Positions 25,645 through 38,048 are shown, counted from the first letter of the stretch. The stretch is 64,000 bases of DNA from Auanema rhodensis (GCA_964057225.1 OZ059899.1:17306501-17370500), one strand, 5' to 3'. Program-made: numbers and translations. The notes: generated by a model not told the origin, from the letters alone.

Positions 25645-26041
25645 TTGAAAAATGATGCATTAGTGTATGTTGAGTTTCCATGTACACTCAACATTGCTTC
25701 CAAAAACATTTTGACAAAAATTTTTTCGAAAAATTTCAAAATAATTTCGCAAAAAGTAAATGTTTTTAGATTCCTTTTTTTAAGGCAAAGACGATGGACA
25801 ATGTTATTCAATGAAAAAATTAATTCTGCAGGGTGAAAATCGAGAATATAAGTGTGAACTTATATCAGTTGATATCTCGGTGCATTTTTAAGCTAGCGCA
25901 AATCTGATAACACAGATCGACGCAGTTTAAAAATCCGCATCGAATGCACTATACTACATTGAGAAACGCTTAATACAAAAATTAGTTATGATCGTTTGAA
26001 AAATGATGCATTAGTGTATGTTGAGTTTCCATGTACACTCA
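25645..26041 (+). repeat. Last plus-oriented unit and truncated unit at the switch
   Basis: The final full unit carries two G-to-A changes not seen in its neighbours, ATTCAATGAAAA near 25,812 and TCGAGAATATAAG near 25,845. Both are consistent with decay next to an array edge. The following unit is cut after ATGTACACTCA at 26,041. This is phase 68 of the reference unit, inside the right arm of dyad I. Confidence 0.85.
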
Positions 26042-26046
26042 CTACA
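26042..26046. other. Orientation-switch junction between inverted satellite arms
   Basis: Left of here the sequence follows the plus unit to phase 68. From 26,047 it follows the minus-oriented unit starting at about phase 283 (AGATTTGCGCT). The few bases between (around CTACA) fit neither side well, so this looks like an end joining with filler or weak microhomology. The right break lies in the inner stem of dyad III (phases 280-284) and the left break in dyad I (64-72). No terminal inverted repeats, target-site duplication or mobile element are present. It could also be an assembly fold-back artefact. However, the two arms belong to different subfamilies, which argues against a simple read-level fold-back. 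Confidence 0.9.
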
Positions 26047-27519
26047 AGATTTGCGCTATCTTTAAAATGCACCGATATATCAACTGATATAAGTTCACAC
26101 TTATATCCTCGATTTTCACCCTGAAGAATTAATTTTTTTGTTGAATAACATTGTCCATCGTTTTCGCCTTGAAAAAAGGAATCTAAAAACATCTACTTTT
26201 TGTAAAATTATTTTGAAATTTTTAGGGAAAATTTTTGTCAAAATGTTTTTGGAAGCAATGTTGAGTGTACATGGAAACTCAACATACACTAATGCATCAT
26301 TTTTCAAACGATCATAACTAATTTTTGTATTGAGCGTTTCTCAATGTAGTATAGTGCATTCGATGCGGATTTTTAAGCTGCGTCGATCTATGTTATCAGA
26401 TTTGCGCTATCTTTAAAATGCACCGATATATCAACTGATATAAGTTCACACTTATATCCTCGATTTTCACCCTGAAGAATTAATTTTTTTGTTGAATAAC
26501 ATTGTCCATCGTCTTCACCTTGAAAAAAGGAATCTAAAAACATCTACTTTTTGTGAAATTATTTTGAAATTTTTAGGGAAAATTTTTGTCAAAAAGTTTT
26601 TGGAAGCAATGTTGAGTGTACATGGAAACTCAACATACACTAATGCATCATTTTTCAAACGATCATAACTAATTTTTGTATTGAGCGTTTCTCAATGTAG
26701 TATAGTGCATTCGATGCGGATTTTTAAGCTGCGTCGATCTATGTTATAAGATTTGCGCTATCTTTAAAATGCACCGATATATCAACTGATATAAGTTCAC
26801 ACTTATATCCTCGATTTTCACCCTGAAGAATTAATTTTTTTGTTGAATAACATTGTCCATCGTTTTCGCCTTGAAAAAAGAAATCTAAAAACATCTACTT
26901 TTTGTAAAATTATTTTGAAATTTTTAGGGAAAATTTTTGTCAAAATGTTTTTGGAAGCAATGTTGAGTGTACATGGAAACTCAACATACACTAATGCATC
27001 ATTTTTCAAACGATCATAACTAATTTTTGTATTGAGCGTTTCTCAATGTAGTATAGTGCATTCGATGCGGATTTTTAAGCTGCGTCGATCTATGTTATAA
27101 GATTTGCGCTATCTTTAAAATGCACCGATATATCAACTGATATAAGTTCACACTTATATCCTCGATTTTCACCCTGAAGAATTAATTTTTTTGTTGAATA
27201 ACATTGTCCATCGTTTTCGCCTTGAAAAAAGGAATCTAAAAACATCTACTTTTTGTAAAATTATTTTGAAATTTTTAGGGAAAATTTTTGTCAAAATGTT
27301 TTTGGAAGCAATGTTGAGTGTACATGGAAACTCAACATACACTAATGCATCATTTTTCAAACGATCATAACTAATTTTTGTATTGAGCGTTTCTCAATGT
27401 AGTATAGTGCATTCGATGCGGATTTTTAAGCTGCGTCGATCTATGTTATAAGATTTGCGCTATCTTTAAAATGCACCGATATATCAACTGATATAAGTTC
27501 ACACTTATATCCTCGATTT

Positions 27520-28923
27520 TCACCCTGAAGAATTAATTTTTTTGTTGAATAACATTGTCCATCGTCTTTGCCTTGAAAAACGAAATCTAAAAACATCTAC
27601 TTTTTGTAAAATTATTTTGAAATTTTTAGGGAAAATTTTTGTCAAAATGTTTTTGGAAGCAATGTTGAGTGTACATGGAAACTCAACATACACTAATGCA
27701 TCATTTTTCAAACGATCATAACTAATTTTTGTATTGAGCGTTTCTCAATGTAGTATAGTGCATTCGATGCGGATTTTTAAGCTGCGTCGATCTATGTTAT
27801 AAGATTTGCGCTATCTTTAAAATGCACCGATATATCAACTGATATAAGTTCACACTTATATCCTCGATTTTCACCCTGAAGAATTAATTTTTTTGTTGAA
27901 TAACATTGTCCATCGTTTTCGCCTTGAAAAAAGAAATCTAAAAACATCTACTTTTTGTAAAATTATTTTGAAATTTTTAGGGAAAATTTTTGTCAAAATG
28001 TTTTTGGAAGCAATGTTGAGTGTACATGGAAACTCAACATACACTAATGCATCATTTTTCAAACGATCATGACTAATTTTTGTATTGAGCGTTTCTCAAT
28101 GTAGTATAATGCACTCGATGCGGATTTTTAAGCTGCGTCGATCTGTGTTATCAGATTTGCGCTAGCTTAAAAATGCACCGAGATATCAACTGATATAAGT
28201 TCACACTTATATCCTCGATTTTCACCCTGAAGAATTAATTTTTTTGTTGAATAACATTGTCCATCGTTTTCGCCTTGAAAAAAGGAATCTAAAAACATCT
28301 ACTTTTTGTAAAATTATTTTGAAATTTTTAGGGAAAATTTTTGTCAAAATGTTTTTGGAAGCAATGTTGAGTGTACATGGAAACTCAACATACACTAATG
28401 CATCATTTTTCAAACGATCATAACTAATTTTTGTATTGAGCGTTTCTCAATGTAGTATAGTGCATTCGATGCGGATTTTTAAGCTGCGTCGATCTATGTT
28501 ATAAGATTTGCGCTATCTTTAAAATGCACCGATATATCAACTGATATAAGTTCACACTTATATCCTCGATTTTCACCCTGAAGAATTAATTTTTTTGTTG
28601 AATAACATTGTCCATCGTTTTCGCCTTGAAAAAAGGAATCTAAAAACATCTACTTTTTGTAAAATTATTTTGAAATTTTTAGGGAAAATTTTTGTCAAAA
28701 TGTTTTTGGAAGCAATGTTGAGTGTACATGGAAACTCAACATACACTAATGCATCATTTTTCAAACGATCATAACTAATTTTTGTATTGAGCGTTTCTCA
28801 ATGTAGTATAGTGCATTCGATGCGGATTTTTAAGCTGCGTCGATCTATGTTATAAGATTTGCGCTATCTTTAAAATGCACCGATATATCAACTGATATAA
28901 GTTCACACTTATATCCTCGATTT
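27520..28923 (-). repeat. Four-unit higher-order repeat, copy 1 (1,404 bp)
   Basis: Consecutive units can be typed by the stretch after CCATCG. One has TCTTTGCCTTGAAAAACGAAATC, given here in two parts as TCTTTGCC and AAAAACGAAATC. The next has TTTTCGCC with AAAAAAGAAATC, and two have TTTTCGCC with AAAAAAGGAATC. This order occupies 27,520-28,923 and recurs at 29,625-31,028. A partial copy (first two types) lies at 28,924-29,624, and interrupted copies start at 31,029 and 32,784. The second unit of this copy contains the divergent patch 28,071-28,182. Confidence 0.75.
28071..28182 (-). repeat. Divergent tract of distal-type sequence inside the proximal block
   Basis: Within about 110 bases this unit switches to CATGACTAATTT, TATAATGCACTCGATG, CTGTGTTATCAG, GCTAGCTTAAAAATG and CACCGAGATATC, then returns to the local type. 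Neighbouring units on both sides keep the type I spacer. The tract matches type II spacers plus two private changes, so gene conversion from a distant unit is more likely than many independent mutations. Confidence 0.7.
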
Positions 28924-29274
28924 TCACCCTGAAGAATTAATTTTTTTGTTGAATAACATTGTCCATCGTCTTTGCCTTGAAAAACGAAATCTAAAAACAT
29001 CTACTTTTTGTAAAATTATTTTGAAATTTTTAGGGAAAATTTTTGTCAAAATGTTTTTGGAAGCAATGTTGAGTGTACATGGAAACTCAACATACACTAA
29101 TGCATCATTTTTCAAACGATCATAACTAATTTTTGTATTGAGCGTTTCTCAATGTAGTATAGTGCATTCGATGCGGATTTTTAAGCTGCGTCGATCTATG
29201 TTATAAGATTTGCGCTATCTTTAAAATGCACCGATATATCAACTGATATAAGTTCACACTTATATCCTCGATTT

Positions 29275-29624
29275 TCACCCTGAAGAATTAATTTTTTTGT
29301 TGAATAACATTGTCCATCGTTTTCGCCTTGAAAAAAGAAATCTAAAAACATCTACTTTTTGTAAAATTATTTTGAAATTTTTAGGGAAATTTTTGTCAAA
29401 ATGTTTTTGGAAGCAATGTTGAGTGTACATGGAAACTCAACATACACTAATGCATCATTTTTCAAACGATCATAACTAATTTTTGTATTGAGCGTTTCTC
29501 AATGTAGTATAGTGCATTCGATGCGGATTTTTAAGCTGCGTCGATCTATGTTATAAGATTTGCGCTATCTTTAAAATGCACCGATATATCAACTGATATA
29601 AGTTCACACTTATATCCTCGATTT
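29275..29624 (-). repeat. 350-bp satellite unit with one-base deletion in an A tract
   Basis: Near 29,389 the unit reads TTAGGGAAATTTTTG where neighbours have TTAGGGAAAATTTTTG. All following units are displaced by one base. It also follows a shortened higher-order repeat, since only two units of the four-unit group precede the next copy. Confidence 0.85.
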
Positions 29625-31028
29625 TCACCCTGAAGAATTAATTTTTTTGTTGAATAACATTGTCCATCGTCTTTGCCTTGAAAAACGAAATCTAAAAACA
29701 TCTACTTTTTGTAAAATTATTTTGAAATTTTTAGGGAAAATTTTTGTCAAAATGTTTTTGGAAGCAATGTTGAGTGTACATGGAAACTCAACATACACTA
29801 ATGCATCATTTTTCAAACGATCATAACTAATTTTTGTATTGAGCGTTTCTCAATGTAGTATAGTGCATTCGATGCGGATTTTTAAGCTGCGTCGATCTAT
29901 GTTATAAGATTTGCGCTATCTTTAAAATGCACCGATATATCAACTGATATAAGTTCACACTTATATCCTCGATTTTCACCCTGAAGAATTAATTTTTTTG
30001 TTGAATAACATTGTCCATCGTTTTCGCCTTGAAAAAAGAAATCTAAAAACATCTACTTTTTGTAAAATTATTTTGAAATTTTTAGGGAAAATTTTTGTCA
30101 AAATGTTTTTGGAAGCAATGTTGAGTGTACATGGAAACTCAACATACACTAATGCATCATTTTTCAAACGATCATAACTAATTTTTGTATTGAGCGTTTC
30201 TCAATGTAGTATAGTGCATTCGATGCGGATTTTTAAGCTGCGTCGATCTATGTTATAAGATTTGCGCTATCTTTAAAATGCACCGATATATCAACTGATA
30301 TAAGTTCACACTTATATCCTCGATTTTCACCCTGAAGAATTAATTTTTTTGTTGAATAACATTGTCCATCGTTTTCGCCTTGAAAAAAGGAATCTAAAAA
30401 CATCTACTTTTTGTAAAATTATTTTGAAATTTTTAGGGAAAATTTTTGTCAAAATGTTTTTGGAAGCAATGTTGAGTGTACATGGAAACTCAACATACAC
30501 TAATGCATCATTTTTCAAACGATCATAACTAATTTTTGTATTGAGCGTTTCTCAATGTAGTATAGTGCATTCGATGCGGATTTTTAAGCTGCGTCGATCT
30601 ATGTTATAAGATTTGCGCTATCTTTAAAATGCACCGATATATCAACTGATATAAGTTCACACTTATATCCTCGATTTTCACCCTGAAGAATTAATTTTTT
30701 TGTTGAATAACATTGTCCATCGTTTTCGCCTTGAAAAAAGGAATCTAAAAACATCTACTTTTTGTAAAATTATTTTGAAATTTTTAGGGAAAATTTTTGT
30801 CAAAATGTTTTTGGAAGCAATGTTGAGTGTACATGGAAACTCAACATACACTAATGCATCATTTTTCAAACGATCATAACTAATTTTTGTATTGAGCGTT
30901 TCTCAATGTAGTATAGTGCATTCGATGCGGATTTTTAAGCTGCGTCGATCTATGTTATAAGATTTGCGCTATCTTTAAAATGCACCGATATATCAACTGA
31001 TATAAGTTCACACTTATATCCTCGATTT
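29625..31028 (-). repeat. Four-unit higher-order repeat, copy 2 (1,404 bp)
   Basis: Same order of unit types as 27,520-28,923 but without the divergent patch at the second unit. The leading type (AAAAACGAAATC) recurs at 27,520, 28,924, 29,625, 31,029 and 32,784. Spacings are 4, 2, 4 and 5 units, so the higher-order repeat is already degraded by unit loss and gain. Confidence 0.75.
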
Positions 31029-34000
31029 TCACCCTGAAGAATTAATTTTTTTGTTGAATAACATTGTCCATCGTCTTTGCCTTGAAAAACGAAATCTAAA
31101 AACATCTACTTTTTGTAAAATTATTTTGAAATTTTTAGGGAAAATTTTTGTCAAAATGTTTTTGGAAGCAATGTTGAGTGTACATGGAAACTCAACATAC
31201 ACTAATGCATCATTTTTCAAACGATCATAACTAATTTTTGTATTGAGCGTTTCTCAATGTAGTATAGTGCATTCGATGCGGATTTTTAAGCTGCGTCGAT
31301 CTATGTTATAAGATTTGCGCTATCTTTAAAATGCACCGATATATCAACTGATATAAGTTCACACTTATATCCTCGATTTTCACCCTGAAGAATTAATTTT
31401 TTTGTTGAATAACATTGTCCATCGTTTTCGCCTTGAAAAAAGAAATCTAAAAACATCTACTTTTTGTAAAATTATTTTGAAATTTTTAGGGAAAATTTTT
31501 GTCAAAATGTTTTTGGAAGCAATGTTGAGTGTACATGGAAACTCAACATACACTAATGCATCATTTTTCAAACGATCATAACTAATTTTTGTATTGAGCG
31601 TTTTTCAATGTAGTATAGTGCATTCGATGCGGATTTTTAAGCTGCGTCGATCTATGTTATCAGATTTGCGCTAGCTTAAAAATGCACCGAGATATCAACT
31701 GATATAAGTTCACACTTATATCCTCGATTTTCACCCTGAAGAATTAATTTTTTTGTTGAATAACATTGTCCATCGTTTTCGCCTTGAAAAAAGGAATCTA
31801 AAAACATCTACTTTTTGTAAAATTATTTTGAAATTTTTAGGGAAAATTTTTGTCAAAATGTTTTTGGAAGCAATGTTGAGTGTACATGGAAACTCAACAT
31901 ACACTAATGCATCATTTTTCAAACGATCATAACTAATTTTTGTATTGAGCGTTTCTCAATGTAGTATAGTGCATTCGATGCGGATTTTTAAGCTGCGTCG
32001 ATCTATGTTATCAGATTTGCGCTATCTTTAAAATGCACCGATATATCAACTGATATAAGTTCACACTTATATCCTCGATTTTCACCCTGAAGAATTAATT
32101 TTTTTGTTGAATAACATTGTCCATCGTCTTCACCTTGAAAAAAGGAATCTAAAAACATCTACTTTTTGTGAAATTATTTTGAAATTTTTAGGGAAAATTT
32201 TTGTCAAAAAGTTTTTGGAAGCAATGTTGAGTGTACATGGAAACTCAACATACACTAATGCATCATTTTTCAAACGATCATAACTAATTTTTGTATTGAG
32301 CGTTTCTCAATGTAGTATAGTGCATTCGATGCGGATTTTTAAGCTGCGTCGATCTATGTTATAAGATTTGCGCTATCTTTAAAATGCACCGATATATCAA
32401 CTGATATAAGTTCACACTTATATCCTCGATTTTCACCCTGAAGAATTAATTTTTTTGTTGAATAACATTGTCCATCGTTTTCGCCTTGAAAAAAGGAATC
32501 TAAAAACATCTACTTTTTGTAAAATTATTTTGAAATTTTTAGGGAAAATTTTTGTCAAAATGTTTTTGGAAGCAATGTTGAGTGTACATGGAAACTCAAC
32601 ATACACTAATGCATCATTTTTCAAACGATCATAACTAATTTTTGTATTGAGCGTTTCTCAATGTAGTATAGTGCATTCGATGCGGATTTTTAAGCTGCGT
32701 CGATCTATGTTATAAGATTTGCGCTATCTTTAAAATGCACCGATATATCAACTGATATAAGTTCACACTTATATCCTCGATTTTCACCCTGAAGAATTAA
32801 TTTTTTTGTTGAATAACATTGTCCATCGTCTTTGCCTTGAAAAACGAAATCTAAAAACATCTACTTTTTGTAAAATTATTTTGAAATTTTTAGGGAAAAT
32901 TTTTGTCAAAATGTTTTTGGAAGCAATGTTGAGTGTACATGGAAACTCAACATACACTAATGCATCATTTTTCAAACGATCATAACTAATTTTTGTATTG
33001 AGCGTTTCTCAATGTAGTATAGTGCATTCGATGCGGATTTTTAAGCTGCGTCGATCTATGTTATAAGATTTGCGCTATCTTTAAAATGCACCGATATATC
33101 AACTGATATAAGTTCACACTTATATCCTCGATTTTCACCCTGAAGAATTAATTTTTTTGTTGAATAACATTGTCCATCGTTTTCGCCTTGAAAAAAGAAA
33201 TCTAAAAACATCTACTTTTTGTAAAATTATTTTGAAATTTTTAGGGAAAATTTTTGTCAAAATGTTTTTGGAAGCAATGTTGAGTGTACATGGAAACTCA
33301 ACATACACTAATGCATCATTTTTCAAACGATCATAACTAATTTTTGTATTGAGCGTTTCTCAATGTAGTATAGTGCATTCGATGCGGATTTTTAAGCTGC
33401 GTCGATCTATGTTATAAGATTTGCGCTATCTTTAAAATGCACCGATATATCAACTGATATAAGTTCACACTTATATCCTCGATTTTCACCCTGAAGAATT
33501 AATTTTTTTGTTGAATAACATTGTCCATCGTTTTCGCCTTGAAAAAAGAAATCTAAAAACATCTACTTTTTGTAAAATTATTTTGAAATTTTTAGGGAAA
33601 ATTTTTGTCAAAATGTTTTTGGAAGCAATGTTGAGTGTACATGGAAACTCAACATACACTAATGCATCATTTTTCAAACGATCATAACTAATTTTTGTAT
33701 TGAGCGTTTCTCAATGTAGTATAGTGCATTCGATGCGGATTTTTAAGCTGCGTCGATCTATGTTATAAGATTTGCGCTATCTTTAAAATGCACCGATATA
33801 TCAACTGATATAAGTTCACACTTATATCCTCGATTTTCACCCTGAAGAATTAATTTTTTTGTTGAATAACATTGTCCATCGTTTTTGCCTTGAAAAAAGG
33901 AATCTAAAAACATCTACTTTTTGTAAAATTATTTTGAAATTTTTAGGGAAAATTTTTGTCAAAATGTTTTTGGAAGCAATGTTGAGTGTACATGGAAACT

Positions 34001-35561
34001 CAACATACACTAATGCATCATTTTTCAAACGATCATAACTAATTTTTGTATTGAGCGTTTCTCAATGTAGTATAGTGCATTCGATGCGGATTTTTAAGCT
34101 GCGTCGATCTATGTTATCAGATTTGCGCTGTCTTAAAAATGCACCGATATATCAACTGATATAAGTTCACACTTATATCCTCGATTTTCACCCTGAAGAA
34201 TTAATTTTTTTGTTGAATAACATTGTCCATCGTCTTCACCTTGAAAAAAGGAATCTAAAAACATCTACTTTTTGTGAAATTATTTTGAAATTTTTAGGGA
34301 AAATTTTTGTCAAAATGTTTTTGGAAGCAATGTTGAGTGTACATGGAAACTCAACATACACTAATGCATCATTTTTCAAACGATCATAACTAATTTTTGT
34401 ATTGAGCGTTTCTCAATGTAGTATAGTGCAATCGATGCGGATTTTTAAGCTGCGTCGATCTATGTTATCAGATTTGCGCTATCTTAAAAATGCACCGATA
34501 TATCAACTGATATAAGTTCACACTTATATCCTCGATTTTCACCCTGAAGAATTAATTTTTTTGTTGAATAACATTGTCCATCGTCTTCACCTTGAAAAAA
34601 GGAATCTAAAAACATCTACTTTTTGTGAAATTATTTTGAAATTTTTAGGGAAAATTTTTGTCAAAAAGTTTTTGGAAGCAATGTTGAGTGTACATGGAAA
34701 CTCAACATACACTAATGCATCATTTTTCAAACGATCATAACTAATTTTTGTATTGAGCGTTTCTCAATGTAGTATAGTGCATTCGATGCGGATTTTTAAG
34801 CTGCGTCGATCTATGTTATAAGATTTGCGCTATCTTTAAAATGCACCGATATATCAACTGATATAAGTTCACACTTATATCCTCGATTTTCACCCTGAAG
34901 AATTAATTTTTTTGTTGAATAACATTGTCCATCGTCTTCACCTTGAAAAAAGGAATCTAAAAACATCTACTTTTTGTGAAATTATTTTGAAATTTTTAGG
35001 GAAAATTTTTGTCAAAAAGTTTTTGGAAGCAATGTTGAGTGTACATGGAAACTCAACATACACTAATGCATCATTTTTCAAACGATCATAACTAATTTTT
35101 GTATTGAGCGTTTCTCAATGTAGTATAGTGCATTCGATGCGGATTATTAAGCTGCGTCGATCTGTGTTATCAGATTTGCGCTATCTTAAAAATGCACCGA
35201 GATATCAACTGATATAAGTTCACACTTATATCCTCGATTTTCACCCTGAAGAATTAATTTTTTTGTTGAATAACATTGTCCATCGTCTTCACCTTGAAAA
35301 AAGGAATCTAAAAACATCTACTTTTTGTAAAATTATTTTGAAATTTTTAGGGAAAATTTTTGTCAAAATGTTTTTGGAAGCAATGTTGAGTGTACATGGA
35401 AACTCAACATACACTAATGCATCATTTTTCAAACGATCATAACTAATTTTTGTATTGAGCGTTTCTCAATGTAGTATAGTGCATTCGATGCGGATTTTTA
35501 AGCTGCGTCGATCTGTGTTATCAGATTTGCGCTAGCTTAAAAATGCACCGAGATATCAACT

Positions 35562-35580
35562 GAAATAAGTTAACACATAT
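35562..35580 (-). repeat. Variant that breaks dyad II and creates GTTAAC
   Basis: Here the spacer reads GAAATAAGTTAACACATAT instead of GATATAAGTTCACACTTAT. Three to four coordinated changes abolish the stem and create a GTTAAC site. The same variant recurs near 39,423, 45,035, 46,790, 51,003, 51,353, 53,459 and 54,163, and in the 57.5-64 kb copy. It is always in the minus arm. Confidence 0.8.
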
Positions 35581-35962
35581 ATCCTCGATTTTCACCCTGA
35601 AGAATTAATTTTTTTGTTGAATAACATTGTCCATCGTTTTCGCCTTGAAAAAAGGAATCTAAAAACATCTACTTTTTGTAAAATTATTTTGAAATTTTTA
35701 GGGAAAATTTTTGTCAAAATGTTTTTGGAAGCAATGTTGAGTGTACATGGAAACTCAACATACACTAATGCATCATTTTTCAAACGATCATAACTAATTT
35801 TTGTATTGAGCGTTTCTCAATGTAGTATAGTGCATTCGATGCGGATTTTTAAGCTGCGTCGATCTGTGTTATCAGATTTGCGCTATCTTTAAAATGCACC
35901 GAGATATCAACTGATATAAGTTCACACTTATATCCTCGATTTTCACCCTGAAAAATTGATTT

Positions 35963-35979
35963 TTTCGTTGAATAACATT
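35963..35979 (+). other. Weak CENP-B-box-like half site
   Basis: TTTCGTTGAATAACATT matches the first eight positions of the mammalian CENP-B box (YTTCGTTG) and ten of 17 overall. The essential CGGG in the second half is absent. The half site is present (on the opposite strand) in nearly all plus-arm units as CAACGAAA. In most minus-arm units it is mutated to TTTGTTG. Chance similarity is likely. Binding by a CENP-B-like protein would be speculation. Confidence 0.25.
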
Positions 35980-36644
35980 GTCCATCGTCTTTGCCTTGAA
36001 AAAAGGAATCTAAAAACATCTACTTTTTGTGAAATTATTTTGAAATTTTTAGGGAAAATTTTTGTCAAAAAGTTTTTGGAAGCAATGTTGAGTGTACATG
36101 GAAACTCAACATACACTAATGCATCATTTTTCAAACGATCATAACTAATTTTTGTATTGAGCGTTTCTCAATGTAGTATAGTGCATTCGATGCGGATTTT
36201 TAAGCTGCGTCGATCTATGTTATAAGATTTGCGCTATCTTTAAAATGCACCGATATATCAACTGATATAAGTTCACACTTATATCCTCGATTTTCACCCT
36301 GAAGAATTAATTTTTTTGTTGAATAACATTGTCCATCGTCTTCACCTTGAAAAAAGGAATCTAAAAACATCTACTTTTTGTGAAATTATTTTGAAATTTT
36401 TAGGGAAAATTTTTGTCAAAAAGTTTTTGGAAGCAATGTTGAGTGTACATGGAAACTCAACATACACTAATGCATCATTTTTCAAACGATCATAACTAAT
36501 TTTTGTATTGAGCGTTTCTCAATGTAGTATAGTGCATTCGATGCGGATTTTTAAGCTGCGTCGATCTATGTTATCAGATTTGCGCTATCTTAAAAATGCA
36601 CCGATATATCAACTGATATAAGTTCACACTTATATCCTCGATTT

Positions 36645-38048
36645 TCACCCTGAAGAATTAATTTTTTCGTTGAATAACACTGTCCATCGTCTTTGCCTTG
36701 AAAAACGAAATCTAAAAACATCTACTTTTTCTAAAATTATTTTGAAATTTTTAGGGAAAATTTTTGTCAAAATGTTTTTGGAAGCAATGTTGAGTGTACA
36801 TGGAAACTCAACATACACTAATGCATCATTTTTCAAACGATCATAACTAATTTTTGTATTGAGCGTTTCTCAATGTAGTATAGTGCATTCGATGCGGATT
36901 TTTAAGCTGCGTCGATCTATGTTATCAGATTTGCGCTATCTTTAAAATGCTCCGAGATATCAACTGATATAAGTTCACACTTATATCCTCGATTTTCACC
37001 CTGAAAAATTGATTTTTTCGTTGAATAACATTGTCCATCGTCTTTGCCTTGAAAAAAGGAATCTAAAAACATCTACTTTTTGTGAAATTATTTTGAAATT
37101 TTTAGGGAAAATTTTTGTCAAAAAGTTTTTGGAAGCAATGTTGAGTGTACATGGAAACTCAACATACACTAATGCATCATTTTTCAAACGATCATAACTA
37201 ATTTTTGTATTGAGCGTTTCTCAATGTAGTATAGTGCATTCGATGCGGATTTTTAAGCTGCGTCGATCTATGTTATCAGATTTGCGCTATCTTAAAAATG
37301 CACCGATATATCAACTGATATAAGTTCACACTTATATCCTCGATTTTCACCCTGAAGAATTAATTTTTTCGTTGAATAACACTGTCCATCGTCTTTGCCT
37401 TGAAAAACGAAATCTAAAAACATCTACTTTTTGTAAAATTATTTTGAAATTTTTAGGGAAAATTTTTGTCAAAATGTTTTTGGAAGCAATGTTGAGTGTA
37501 CATGGAAACTCAACATACACTAATGCATCATTTTTCAAACGATCATAACTAATTTTTGTATTGAGCGTTTCTCAATGTAGTATAGTGCATTCGATGCGGA
37601 TTTTTAAGCTGCGTCGATCTATGTTATCAGATTTGCGCTATCTTTAAAATGCACCGAGATATCAACTGATATAAGTTCACACTTATATCCTCGATTTTCA
37701 CCCTGAAAAATTGATTTTTTCGTTGAATAACATTGTCCATCGTCTTTGCCTTGAAAAAAGGAATCTAAAAACATCTACTTTTTGTGAAATTATTTTGAAA
37801 TTTTTAGGGAAAATTTTTGTCAAAAAGTTTTTGGAAGCAATGTTGAGTGTACATGGAAACTCAACATACACTAATGCATCATTTTTCAAACGATCATAAC
37901 TAATTTTTGTATTGAGCGTTTCTCAATGTAGTATAGTGCATTCGATGCGGATTTTTAAGCTGCGTCGATCTATGTTATAAGATTTGCGCTATCTTTAAAA
38001 TGCACCGATATATCAACTGATATAAGTTCACACTTATATCCTCGATTT
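36645..38048 (-). repeat. Two-unit tandem duplication (702-bp period)
   Basis: Units at frames 36,645 and 36,996 are repeated as 37,347 and 37,698. The first of each pair has AATAACACTGTCC (T to C) with AAAAACGAAATC. The second has the CTGAAAAATTGATTTTTTCG start. Private differences are CTTTTTCTAAAATT in the first copy (near 36,728) and GCTCCGAGATATC near 36,949. Confidence 0.75.

Larger units (their letters stand above)
1..26041 (+). repeat. Satellite DNA array, plus-orientation arm (about 74 units of 351 bp)
   Basis: The same sequence recurs every 351 bases without interruption. The anchor GATCGTTTGAAAAA appears near 18, 369, 720, 1071, 1422 and so on up to 25,992. Units are in strict head-to-tail orientation and differ from each other by a few percent. 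Variation is concentrated at a small set of diagnostic sites: AAATGATGC or AAAGATGC after the anchor, TTTTGAC or TTTTTAC, TTTTTTCG or TTTTTCCG, TTTTTTTAAGG or TTTTTCAAGG, CTGCAGG or CTCCAGG, and GCAGCTTAA, GCAGTTTAA or GCAGCTTAC. Recombination among these sites gives a mosaic of about a dozen recurring unit types. No unrelated DNA is inserted anywhere. This is typical eukaryotic satellite organisation. A centromeric or pericentromeric location is inferred, not shown. Confidence 0.98.

Noticed and set aside
26020-26070. Mobile-element insertion or terminal inverted repeats at the orientation switch
   Set aside because: No unrelated DNA, no target-site duplication and no element ends. Both sides are plain satellite.
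25986-26192. A 68-codon minus-strand frame crossing the orientation switch
   Set aside because: It is an accident of joining two satellite halves and has no independent support.
35963-35979. A true CENP-B box
   Set aside because: Only the first half matches. The CGGG required in the second half is missing in every unit I looked at, so it is listed only as a weak resemblance.
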